Assembly (NCBI GenBank): GCA_937924525.1
Contig: CALDSU010000008.1
Coordinates: 434,001-498,000, forward strand
Length of the DNA: 64,000 bases
DNA from: an uncultured Bryobacteraceae bacterium
GTDB taxonomy: Bacteria; Acidobacteriota; Terriglobia; Bryobacterales; Bryobacteraceae
Direction: 5' to 3'
The notes below the pieces were generated by a model. It was not told where the DNA came from. It searched no databases and saw only the letters and a list, made by a program, of their open reading frames with translations. The position numbers and the translations under genes were made by a program. Below are positions 51,792 to 60,017 of the stretch, piece by piece. How positions within the stretch are numbered: the stretch's first letter is position 1; every line of letters starts with the position of its first letter.

Positions 51792-52541
51792 GGTCTTGGT
51801 CTGGCTGAGCACCTGCCGTGGGATCAGTTGGCTTGCTGGGCGATCACGGTGGGCGCCGCCATCGCCGGGTACGCGCCGGTGTTCGGCAAGGACATTCAGT
51901 TTCTCCTCCTGGGCGACGCCAACGTCGGCCAGGAGGCGCTGTTGCGCTGCTACGTGCCGCACGTGGCGGTGCTGCCGGCGATTCCGACGCTGCTGATTGC
52001 GATCCATTTCTGGCGGATCCGCAAGGACGGCGGCCTGTCGCGGCCGGAGGAGGCGGAGGTCGAGCCGGTCCTTGAAATAGGCGGTGCGGAGCTGGCGGTC
52101 ACCGTCAAGGCCCTGCCACTCGAACCCAAGCGCACCTGCGGCCTGCAAGGCCTGGTGCGCGGCCCGCTTACCAAGGTAGGCAACGTGCCGGACCGGTCGG
52201 TGTTCTCGTAGCCGAACGTGGTGATCGCGGAGTTGTTCGTTTTCGTGATCACGCTGGCCGCGATCCTGGTGCGGTCGCTGCTGTTCGACGCGCCGCTCAC
52301 GGAACCGGTGAACGTGATGCATCCGCCGAATCCCGCCCAAGCGCCCTGGTATTTCCTGGGGCTCCAGGAAATGGTGAGGTATTGGGCGTTTTGGGGAGGC
52401 GTCGGAATTCCGACGATCTTCGTCATCCTGCTGGTGCTGCTGGGAAGCGGCGCGGTGGACAAGGTGATCGGTCATTCGCTGCGCCTGTACGCACGGGGAA
52501 ATTTCGCCGAGGCAGGTTCGGCCACGCCGCGCTTGCGGTGA
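51792..52541 (+). pseudogene. Truncated cytochrome b/b6-type gene with internal TAG
   Basis: The frame reads LGLAEHLPWDQLACWAITVG with the conserved LPWDQ of cytochrome b, then YVPHVAVLPAIPTLLIAIHFW holding two heme-ligand-position His, and at 52209-52211 meets a TAG. It continues in frame with VVIAELFVFVITLAAILVRS and PPNPAQAPWYFLGLQEM, the signature of the second half of cytochrome b. Expected upstream helices, including the other two heme His, are missing. A TAG also precedes this stretch at 51747. The locus is a decayed quinol-oxidising complex. Confidence 0.75.
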
Positions 52542-52544
52542 GAC

Positions 52545-53840
52545 TCAGCGCGCCCGGGCGTGTCTCTTGCGGATGCTCACCGCTACCCACACCGCCAGCC
52601 ACGCCAGCACCGGAACATAGGTCAGCCACCGCATTTCGTGCACGCCCTGCCACTGGCGGGCATAGATCCAGCCCAGCACCGGGACGTGCGCCAGCGGGGC
52701 GCAAACGGTCCACAGCAACAGGGGCGGAACATCCACAAACACCAGCAGCGGGAGCAGCCAGGTCAGGTACCACGGATGGCAGTTTCCGGAAACCAGCAGG
52801 AGAGACGCCACAAAAACCAGCGTTCCTTCAAGCGGCCGCAGCCGCAGCCAGACGGCGGCGGCCAGCGCCAGTGCGGCCAGGCCAAACGCCAGCCGCTTGG
52901 CGAGGTAGAAATCCCCTCCGGCCAGCCACAGCAAGCCGCCGAAAAGGCTGTCGTTATTCCGCCAGCCGCCGACAAAGCCGGAAGCGAACCGGGCGTCGAG
53001 GATCAGCGTCTCCCAACCCGGCCAGAACGGCGCCCACAGCGCGGCGATGACGATGAAAAAGAGCCAGGAGTGCCTCCATCCCTGGCGGAGCAGCGGAACC
53101 AGACCAGCGGGCCAGAGTTTGGCGCCGGCGGCCAGGGCCAGCGCCGGCCAAGCCGCGCGCCAGCGGCCCGCCTCCGCCGCCAGCAGCGCCGCGGTAAGAA
53201 ACGCCAGCGCGATGGCGTCGTTATGTCCCATCCCCCAAAACTCGAACACCGGCAGCGGCGACCAGGCGTAGATCACGATCCGCTCGTACGGCAGCCCGCG
53301 CCACCGGAGAAAGCGCCAGAGCAGGGCGATCGTGACCAGGTCAAACAGCAGGGCGGGCAGTTTGAACCAGGCCGCCTGCGCGAACGGATCGCCGCTCATG
53401 CGGCGCGCCAGTTCCCAGGTCCAGCGCTCCAGTTGAAGCGTAAAGGCTCCATAGATCGAGGGAAACTCGACGCCGGGAATGTGGTCGAACGTCTCATCCC
53501 GGAGATGCGCCCAGCGGGCGTCGGCCGGGCGGCTCAGGTACGGGTTGCCGCCCTCGGCCTGCACCCGCCCCTCCCAGCGGTAGCGGTTCAGGTCGTCGGT
53601 AAAGGCGGGTTCCAGCCCCGCCAGCGTCAGGCGGAAGAGCAGCGCGGCGGCCAACAGCCAGCGGGCGTGCGCCGGTTGCGTTCGCTCGAGGGCCATGCTA
53701 CGGTGACACGCGTACAGGTAGAATAAACCCAGAGCCAGCAAAAGGAGGATCGTGCCGACAATGTGCTGGCGGATGTCCTCCGCAAAGCGGATGCGCGCGT
53801 ACAGGGCCTCCTGGGCTCCTGCCAGCAGGAGCCAGATCAT
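52545..53840 (-). CDS. GT-C type membrane glycosyltransferase (DUF2029/GT87-like)
   Basis: 431 residues with about ten membrane helices. The N-terminal FTDDLNRYRWEGRVQAEGGNPY carries the Asp pair typical of GT-C glycosyltransferases, and GVEFPSIYGAFTLQLERW and VFEFWGMGHNDAIALAF are typical of the DUF2029/GT87 alpha-mannosyltransferase family, which uses polyprenyl-phosphate sugars. The periplasmic face acts on glycolipids or glycans. It is divergent from the GT2 gene 51 bp away, which may make its lipid-linked donor. Confidence 0.78.
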   Translation of the reverse strand: MIWLLLAGAQEALYARIRFAEDIRQHIVGTILLLLALGLFYLYACHRSMALERTQPAHARWLLAAALLFRLTLAGLEPAFTDDLNRYRWEGRVQAEGGNPYLSRPADARWAHLRDETFDHIPGVEFPSIYGAFTLQLERWTWELARRMSGDPFAQAAWFKLPALLFDLVTIALLWRFLRWRGLPYERIVIYAWSPLPVFEFWGMGHNDAIALAFLTAALLAAEAGRWRAAWPALALAAGAKLWPAGLVPLLRQGWRHSWLFFIVIAALWAPFWPGWETLILDARFASGFVGGWRNNDSLFGGLLWLAGGDFYLAKRLAFGLAALALAAAVWLRLRPLEGTLVFVASLLLVSGNCHPWYLTWLLPLLVFVDVPPLLLWTVCAPLAHVPVLGWIYARQWQGVHEMRWLTYVPVLAWLAVWVAVSIRKRHARAR

Positions 53841-53891
53841 GAGCGTACTCGGTCGCCAGGGGCCTGCGCGCGGAAGAACAAGCTGCCTACT

Positions 53892-55505
53892 ATGCTAGCA
53901 ACCTGGATGCCAGCGGCCTGGCTGGCGGGAAACCCGCAGATCGACCGGATGATGCGCATCTGGCTGGACGATACGTTTGCGGGAATCCACCAGCTCAACT
54001 GGTTTGATTTCCTGATGCTAGGACCGTACTTCGGCGCGCTGCTCATTCTGTCCATATACGGTCTCCACCGCTACCAGATCATCCGCACCTACTTCCAGCA
54101 CCGGAAGCGCGTCGGCCAAGAGCCACCGCTCCGCTTTGCCGAATTGCCGCGGGTGACGATCCAGTTGCCGCTCTACAACGAGCGCTACGTGGTGGAGCGG
54201 CTGATCGAGGAAGTGGTGAAGATCGAGTACCCGAAGGACCGGTTGCAGATCCAGGTGCTCGACGATTCCACCGACGACACCCACCCATTTGCCGAAGCGC
54301 TGGTGGCGCGCTACCACGCGCTTGGCTACCCCATCGAGTATCACCACCGCGCGAATCGGGAAGGGTTCAAGGCGGGCGCCTTGCAGGAAGGGCTCAAAAC
54401 CGCCACCGGGGAGTTTATTGCGATCTTCGACGCGGACTTCGTGCCTCCCCCCGATTTTCTCACCCGCACGATTCACTATTTCGCGGACCCGGGCGTGGGC
54501 GTGGTCCAGACCCGGTGGACGTACCTGAATAAGGACTACAACTTCCTTACGCAGGTGGAAGCGATGCTGCTGGACGGCCACTTCATCCTGGAGCACGGCG
54601 CGCGCGCCGGCGCGGGGTTGTTTTTCAACTTCAATGGCACGGCCGGCATCCTGCGCCGGCGGATGATCGACGACGCCGGCGGCTGGCAACACGATACGCT
54701 CACCGAGGACTCCGATCTCAGCTACCGGGCGCAGCTCAAGGGATGGCGTTTCGTGTACGTGCCCGGGCTGGAATGTCCCTCCGAGCTTCCGGTTGACATG
54801 TACGCCTTCCAGGTGCAACAGTCGCGCTGGGCCAAAGGCCTGATGCAGTGCGCCATCAAACTGCTGCCCTCGCTGTGGCGGGCCACCCTGCCGTGGCGGG
54901 TGAAGGTCGAGGCGTTCATGCACCTGACGCCAAACATTTCTTACCCGCTGATGATCGTGGTTTCCTCGCTGATGCTGCCGGTGATGATCGTCCGGTTCTA
55001 CATGGGCGTCTGGCAGATGGTGTTGATCGATCTGCCGTTGATCATCGCGTCGTTCTGGTCGATCTCGGCTTTCTATGTGCTGGCGCAGCGCGAACTCTAT
55101 CCGAGCGCCTGGAAGCGGTCGATCCTGCGGTTGCCGCTGCTGATCGCCGTAGGGGTAGGCCTGACCATCATCAATACCCGCGCGGTGCTGGAAGCCTTTT
55201 TTGGAGTTCAGACTGCTTTTGTCCGCACGCCGAAGTTCGCGATTGAGGGCCAGCGCGTCAATCTCAAGCACAAGAAATACCGTTGGCGGAGCGGCTGGCT
55301 GCCGTACATCGAACTGGCCATCGGCACCTATTTCCTGGGGATGACCGCGTACGCCATCGACACGTACAATTTCCTGACCATCCCGTTTCTGCTGTTGTTC
55401 GTGTTTGGGTATTACTGGGCGGGTTTGGCGACGCTCTACCATGAGTATCAGGGCCGGTTGAAGTGGCTGGAGCAGCAGCGCCTGCAACTGGAAACGGCCC
55501 GGTAA
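53892..55505 (+). CDS. Membrane GT2 glycosyltransferase (cellulose synthase-like)
   Basis: 537 residues from the ATG at 53892. One N-terminal helix (FLMLGPYFGALLILSIYG), then a GT2 catalytic domain with VTIQLPLYNE, VLDDSTDDT, FIAIFDADFVPPPDFL (DxD), HDTLTEDSDLSYRAQLKGWRF and the donor/acceptor motif QQSRWAKG (QxxRW), followed by several helices (LPVMIVRFYMGVW, LRLPLLIAVGVGLTIIN). This is the layout of processive or lipid-glucosylating GT2 enzymes such as BcsA-like and ceramide glucosyltransferase-like proteins. There is no PilZ domain. It may build an exopolysaccharide or glycolipid. Confidence 0.88.
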   Translation: MLATWMPAAWLAGNPQIDRMMRIWLDDTFAGIHQLNWFDFLMLGPYFGALLILSIYGLHRYQIIRTYFQHRKRVGQEPPLRFAELPRVTIQLPLYNERYVVERLIEEVVKIEYPKDRLQIQVLDDSTDDTHPFAEALVARYHALGYPIEYHHRANREGFKAGALQEGLKTATGEFIAIFDADFVPPPDFLTRTIHYFADPGVGVVQTRWTYLNKDYNFLTQVEAMLLDGHFILEHGARAGAGLFFNFNGTAGILRRRMIDDAGGWQHDTLTEDSDLSYRAQLKGWRFVYVPGLECPSELPVDMYAFQVQQSRWAKGLMQCAIKLLPSLWRATLPWRVKVEAFMHLTPNISYPLMIVVSSLMLPVMIVRFYMGVWQMVLIDLPLIIASFWSISAFYVLAQRELYPSAWKRSILRLPLLIAVGVGLTIINTRAVLEAFFGVQTAFVRTPKFAIEGQRVNLKHKKYRWRSGWLPYIELAIGTYFLGMTAYAIDTYNFLTIPFLLLFVFGYYWAGLATLYHEYQGRLKWLEQQRLQLETAR

Positions 55506-55675
55506 CCGGGGAATACGTGCCTGGGCGCCGGGTTCCTCCGACGGGTAAGGCCAACGGTTCCAGCAATCTGAAACTCGGGGGTGAGGTGTTCGCTCTACTG
55601 TATCCGCGTGGTATGCCAATGGATAATACGGTTTGCTGGATAGTACGATAGGGGTGCTTCGGCAGGAGTGATTCC

Positions 55676-56932
55676 ATGGAATTCCGATACCAGAAGCTGC
55701 AGCAGGATTTGGGGACGCTGAAGTCCTCCTTTGAAGCGCTGGCGCATCAGTTGGCCGAGGCGGCCCACGAGATAGGCGTCAAGGGCACGATGCCCGGCGA
55801 GCGGCTGGCCGAGGGGATCGCCTCGGCGCGCCGGCAGTTCGACGCGGTCCGGTCGGCGGTGTTCGCCCTGGCCCAGGACGTGCTCGTGCCGTCGGTCCCG
55901 GCGTTGGACAATCTGCGCTCCTTGCAGGCGGTCGAGCAGTTGCTCGCGGAAGCCGCGGCCAGCGAAACCCAGCGGCATTCGGCGGAATCCGAACAAGGGC
56001 GCGCGCTGGAGGTGCTCGACCAGGTGCTGCGGCTGCGGCATCGCGACAGTCCGGATTTCAAGCCGCTGGCGGACTGCCAACGCCAGGCGCGGGAACTGCG
56101 CCAGGCCATCGCCGCCGCGCGCTGGCCGCAGACCCACCCGGAGACCGCCCATCTGCTGAGCGGCAAGCACGCCTTCCACGCTCTGCTGACCCTGGTGGCC
56201 CAGGGCGACGAACTGGATGACGAAAGCTACGCCCGGCTGGACGAACTGGTGACGGATGCGTTTGGCAGAACGCTCGGCGTCGCGGTCACGCGCGGGAAAC
56301 TGACGCAGGCGAGCGGTTCCGAGGAGGGAACAACGCCGGCGCCCGCAGCGGCCGTTGCGCCGCCGCCCCCTCCTCCGCCTCCGGTAGCCGAACCGTCTCA
56401 GTTCGTGAGCTCGGTGGCTGAGCCGGCGCCGGTGGTGGCGGCTATGCCCAATCCGTTTCCCGCGCCGGTCTCCGTCGTGATGGAAGCCGCTCCGGTGGAG
56501 CCTCCCCCCGCCGAGCCCGTTCTCGCCGGGGCGCCGCCCGTGGAGACGCCGGCGCCCGAGCCCGAGCCGCCGATCATCGTGATGCAGGCCGAAACGGAAT
56601 CTCCGTCGCCAAAGGCGGAGCTCGCCACTTCCTCGAACGACACCGTGGAGATTGCCCGGGAAGAGCTTGCGCAACCGGCTGCTTCGCAGGTGGAGGAGGC
56701 CGCCGGGAGCCCGGCGCCCGAGCCCGAGCCAGAGCCGGCGCGCGTCGCCGCGACCGACGCCACCGTCGCACTGGCCGAGGCGGTGAGCAAAGCCGATGCG
56801 CCGCGTCCGGCGGCCGAAACGCCCGAGAGCGCCAGCCCGCTGCGGCCCGCCCTGAAAACCGAGGACAAGCCCGGCGAGGCCGGCACCGCCGCGCGCCCGC
56901 AACGTTGGGGATTCTGGCGCGGCAACCGCTGA
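55676..56932 (+). CDS. Helical N-domain protein with long Pro/Ala/Glu-rich tail
   Basis: 418 residues with AGGAG 8 bases before the ATG. Residues 1-~215 are helical and without membrane segments (KLQQDLGTLKSSFEALAHQL, LDDESYARLDELVTDAFG). Residues ~220-410 are low-complexity, rich in Pro, Ala and Glu with runs such as PPPPPPPP, ending in a WGFWRGNR tail. It may tether or sense something at the envelope, but no family is recognised. The antisense strand of the tail holds a long spurious frame. The gene follows the GT2 gene by 170 bp. Confidence 0.7.
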   Translation: MEFRYQKLQQDLGTLKSSFEALAHQLAEAAHEIGVKGTMPGERLAEGIASARRQFDAVRSAVFALAQDVLVPSVPALDNLRSLQAVEQLLAEAAASETQRHSAESEQGRALEVLDQVLRLRHRDSPDFKPLADCQRQARELRQAIAAARWPQTHPETAHLLSGKHAFHALLTLVAQGDELDDESYARLDELVTDAFGRTLGVAVTRGKLTQASGSEEGTTPAPAAAVAPPPPPPPPVAEPSQFVSSVAEPAPVVAAMPNPFPAPVSVVMEAAPVEPPPAEPVLAGAPPVETPAPEPEPPIIVMQAETESPSPKAELATSSNDTVEIAREELAQPAASQVEEAAGSPAPEPEPEPARVAATDATVALAEAVSKADAPRPAAETPESASPLRPALKTEDKPGEAGTAARPQRWGFWRGNR

Positions 56933-57027
56933 ACGGCAGCCAACCGCGAGTGTTGATTTCCGGAGCGCGACCGGGCAACCGCCTTCGCTGGCCACCACGG
57001 CGCGGACAAACCTGGAGGTCTCCAATT

Positions 57028-58179
57028 GTGGCTGACTTCCTTTGGCGCTCCTGCGCAATGCTGGTCCTCTCCGCCGCGACACTCGTCTGCGCGGCTGGAG
57101 GCCGGGATCCCGCGGTGCTGGCGGACGCATCCATCGCCGCCCAGGATCCGTTCGCGTTTCCGGCGGCTCAGGGCAAGCATTCGATGGTGTTCCGCGGCGT
57201 CGAGGGCAAGTCGGGATTCAACCTGCACTCGTATCTGGCCTATCATGGCGGCCGTTTTTGGGCGATGTGGTCGTCGGCGGCAGTCCATGAGGAAGACCCG
57301 GATCAGCAGGTGGTGTATTCCACCAGCCGGGACGGCCACTCCTGGAGCGCGCCCAAGGTACTCGCGCGCGATCCCGACGGACCCGCCGGCCCAGCCCGCT
57401 GGATCGCGCGCGGGCTTTTCCTCCATGACGGCCGCCTGACCGCGCTGGCCGCCTACCAGGAGAGCGCCGATTACGGCAAGCGCGGCAAGGCTGTCGTGTG
57501 GAAGAACCTCCGCCTCGTTTACTTCCAGTGGGAGGGCGGCCGGTGGAAGGAAAAGGGCGTCTTCGCCGACAACTGTATGAACAACTTTCCGCCGGAGCGC
57601 CTGGGCGGCAGCCTGGCCATGGTCTGCCGCGATCACAATATGGACGTCAGCATGGCCCTCCTGGAAGACGGACACCGGAGGTCGTGGCAACGCACGCCCC
57701 TGGTTGCCGCCCCGCCGTTCCACTTGATGGACGAACCTACCTGGTACCGCGATCCCGAGGGCCTCGTGCACATGATCGTCCGCGACAACAACCGCTCGCG
57801 GAAACTGATCCGTGCCCTCAGCCGCGATGGCGGCCTCACCTGGTCGGCGCCGGTGCTGACGAACTACCCCGACGCCACCAGCAAAAATTTCACCGGACGG
57901 TTGTCCAACGGCTGGTATTACCTGATCAACAATCCCAACCCGGAAAAGCGGGACCCCCTCTGCATCTCCTTCAGCCGTGACGGCTGGGTCTTCACTCACC
58001 CCTGGAATCTCCGCCAGGGCGGCGCCGACCGACGTTTCGCGGGGCGCGCCAAGCCCAGCGAAAGCTTTCAGTATCCGCACGCGATCGAGCACGCGGGGTC
58101 ATTGTGGGTGATCTATGCGACGAACAAGGAGGATATTGAAATCTCCGAGTTTCCGGTTACCCGCCTCGCACCTCCATAA
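57028..58179 (+). CDS. Secreted BNR-repeat/sialidase-like protein
   Basis: 383 residues from a GTG at 57028 with GGAGG 9 bases upstream. A signal peptide (SCAMLVLSAATLVCAAGG) leads into a six-bladed-type propeller with Asp-box-like turns STSRDGHSWSAP, ALSRDGGLTWSAP and ISFSRDGWVF, plus FHLMDEPTWYRDPEGLVHMI. These BNR proteins include sialidases and other glycan-active enzymes; no catalytic Asp/Glu/Tyr set could be confirmed, so the activity is unknown. It is followed by a repeat cluster rather than an operon partner. Confidence 0.8.
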   Translation: MADFLWRSCAMLVLSAATLVCAAGGRDPAVLADASIAAQDPFAFPAAQGKHSMVFRGVEGKSGFNLHSYLAYHGGRFWAMWSSAAVHEEDPDQQVVYSTSRDGHSWSAPKVLARDPDGPAGPARWIARGLFLHDGRLTALAAYQESADYGKRGKAVVWKNLRLVYFQWEGGRWKEKGVFADNCMNNFPPERLGGSLAMVCRDHNMDVSMALLEDGHRRSWQRTPLVAAPPFHLMDEPTWYRDPEGLVHMIVRDNNRSRKLIRALSRDGGLTWSAPVLTNYPDATSKNFTGRLSNGWYYLINNPNPEKRDPLCISFSRDGWVFTHPWNLRQGGADRRFAGRAKPSESFQYPHAIEHAGSLWVIYATNKEDIEISEFPVTRLAPP

Positions 58180-58183
58180 CCGC

Positions 58184-58290
58184 GGAAACCTGGGGAAACC
58201 TGGTGTCGGGAAACCTGGTGTCGGAAACCTGGTGTCAGACGGAACGTTTCCTGGGAAACCTGGTGTCAGACGGAACGTTTCCTAGTTTTC
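58184..58290. repeat. REP-like short repeat cluster
   Basis: GGAAACCTGG occurs five times at 58184, 58194, 58209, 58223 and 58254, with spacings of 10, 15, 14 and 31 bases. The last two copies belong to a longer 29-base unit that reads GGAAACCTGGTGTCAGACGG, then AACGTTTCC, and has a self-complementary GGAAAC/GTTTCC pair at its ends. It resembles REP-type palindromic elements that spread through intergenic DNA. The 58180-58402 gap holds no gene. Confidence 0.7.
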
Positions 58291-58402
58291 CCGCGGCCGG
58301 CCGGGTCTGGACAGGCGCCCCATCCTGGACAACCTGCGCCGCCGGACGCGGGCGACCATGGCGCTGGCGCGGGCGGGACAGATCACCTAACGCGGCCGGA
58401 TC

Positions 58403-59272
58403 TCACGCGCCGGGCGTAAACTGGGGGGTTTCCCCGCGCAACAGCCGGCTGAGTTCGCCTGCCGGACAACGCAGCCCCACATAGAACGGTCCGAACAGCG
58501 CATAGACCGCGCTGGCCTCGTCGAAGCGCATTTCGTAGATCAAGCGCTTGAAAACCACGGGGTCGTCCGCAAACAGATCAACGCCCCATTCCCAGTCGTC
58601 GAAGCCGATCGATCCCGAGATGATCTGCTTGACTTCGCCGGCGTACTTGCGCCCGATAAGTCCGTGCTCGTGCATCATGCGCTGGCGGTCGCGCATGGGC
58701 GCCTCGTACCAGTTCTTTGTCTCGCCGCGCTTCTTGTCCATGGGATAGAAGCAAAGGTAACGCCGGGGCGGGACTTCGGGCCACAGGCGCGGGTGCATGG
58801 CGCGGCGCTGCTGGGCCAGCAGGTTCTCGGTTTCCTGTTCCCACTCCGCGCTGCCGGGCTCCACGCCGCGCGCCGTGAGCGCGCTGTGGAGTTTCACGGT
58901 GGATTCGTAGAGCCCCAGCTCGACCACGGATACATACGAAGTGGCGGGTTCCAGAAAATCGGCCAGTTCCCAGCGCGTCAGGGTAAGCTGCGCGGCGTTC
59001 AGCTCGGCAAAGTCGCGTCGGAAGTGAAGGAACAGCAGGTCGCCCTTATGACCGAGCATCGAGAACAGCGCGCTTTGCACGCCGGGAACTGCGGGCTGCT
59101 CCCAAGCCGCCAGCGCGGCGGCAGCCTCGGCGGCGACGCGCTCCTGGTCCTGCGGGGCAAGCTTCCGCCAGGCGCTCCACCGGAAGCGGAACATCTGGTG
59201 CAGCACGGCCGCGCCCTCCAGAGTCAGGGGCGCCAGAGGCAAGGGGATCGAGGGGTGCGCGCGCTCGGCCAT
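58403..59272 (-). CDS. hemQ: Coproheme decarboxylase HemQ/ChdC-like
   Basis: 289 residues of the chlorite-dismutase fold. HemQ turns coproheme into heme b in the late coproporphyrin-dependent pathway. Markers are the N-terminal FRWSAWRKLAPQ, GHKGDLLFLHFRRDFAELN, the family motif LCFYPMDKKRGETKNWYEAPM (YPMxKxR with the catalytic Tyr and Lys), and the late IGFDDWEWGVDLFADDPVVFKRLIYEMRFDE. The length fits. The stop is 3 bp from the downstream nth start region in the same direction. Confidence 0.92.
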   Translation of the reverse strand: MAERAHPSIPLPLAPLTLEGAAVLHQMFRFRWSAWRKLAPQDQERVAAEAAAALAAWEQPAVPGVQSALFSMLGHKGDLLFLHFRRDFAELNAAQLTLTRWELADFLEPATSYVSVVELGLYESTVKLHSALTARGVEPGSAEWEQETENLLAQQRRAMHPRLWPEVPPRRYLCFYPMDKKRGETKNWYEAPMRDRQRMMHEHGLIGRKYAGEVKQIISGSIGFDDWEWGVDLFADDPVVFKRLIYEMRFDEASAVYALFGPFYVGLRCPAGELSRLLRGETPQFTPGA

Positions 59273-59275
59273 GGT

Positions 59276-59992
59276 TCAGACTTTCTTATCTTTTGAATAG
59301 CACAGCGGCTCCAGCGGGCACTGCGCGCAGCGGGGAGATCGCGCGACGCAGATCTCGCGTCCGAAATGGATCACCTGGTGCGAGAACAGAATCCAGCGTT
59401 CGCGCGGCACCGTCTTCATCAGGTCGCGCTCGATTTTGACCGGGTTGGTTTCCTTGGTCAGGTCCAGCCGCCTTGCGATGCGCTGGACGTGGGTGTCCAC
59501 CACCACGCCGGACGCGATGCCGTACGCCGTGCCAAGCACGACGTTGGCGGTCTTGCGCGCCGCGCCGGGCACCGTCAACAAGGTCTCCAGGTCCCGCGGC
59601 ACTTCCCCGCCGAACTCGTGGACGATCTTGTTGGCCGCCCCCACGATGGATTTCGCCTTGTTGTTAAAGAACCCGGTGGACCGGATATCCTGCGCGAGCA
59701 CCTCGGGCCTGACGGCGGCGAAATCCTGCGGGGTGGGGTACTTCGCGAACAGCCCCGGGGTAACCTCGTTGACGCGCTTATCGGTGCACTGCGCGGATAG
59801 AATGGTCGCCACGAGCAACTCCCAGGGGCTGCGGTGGCGCAAAGCGCAGGTCACGTTCGGATACAACTGGTCCAGCCGGCGCAGGATCTCCGCGACGCGC
59901 TCGCGGCGGGCCGTGGCGTTCGCGGGACGGGCGGAACTGGCGCCGGACCGCGCGCGGGACGGGCGGGACTGGGCAGGAGCAGCCTTGGACAC
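59276..59992 (-). CDS. nth: Endonuclease III (DNA glycosylase/AP lyase)
   Basis: 238 residues. Repairs oxidised pyrimidines. The helix-hairpin-helix LLTVPGAARKTANVVLGTA keeps the catalytic Lys (the family usually has GVGRKTA, here GAARKTA); the catalytic Asp is in VVDTHVQRIARRL; the [4Fe-4S] motif is CVARSPRCAQCPLEPLC (Cys-x6-Cys-x2-Cys-x5-Cys). An Arg/Ser-rich N-terminal extension of ~30 residues precedes the core. It lies 3 bp upstream of hemQ on the same strand and diverges from the TPR gene. Confidence 0.95.
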   Translation of the reverse strand: MSKAAPAQSRPSRARSGASSARPANATARRERVAEILRRLDQLYPNVTCALRHRSPWELLVATILSAQCTDKRVNEVTPGLFAKYPTPQDFAAVRPEVLAQDIRSTGFFNNKAKSIVGAANKIVHEFGGEVPRDLETLLTVPGAARKTANVVLGTAYGIASGVVVDTHVQRIARRLDLTKETNPVKIERDLMKTVPRERWILFSHQVIHFGREICVARSPRCAQCPLEPLCYSKDKKV

Positions 59993-60017
59993 GGAAGCCC
60001 GTATAATACCATGGACC

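Noticed and set aside
56398-58092. A 564-codon minus-strand frame opposite the Pro-rich and BNR genes
   Set aside because: It arises from the GC-rich repeat tail on the opposite strand (Gly/Ser/Ala runs) and has no start context or domain.
58180-58402. Possible CRISPR array in the GGAAACCTGG repeat cluster
   Set aside because: Units are 10-29 bp with irregular 10-31 bp spacing, no unique spacers of even length, and no cas genes nearby.
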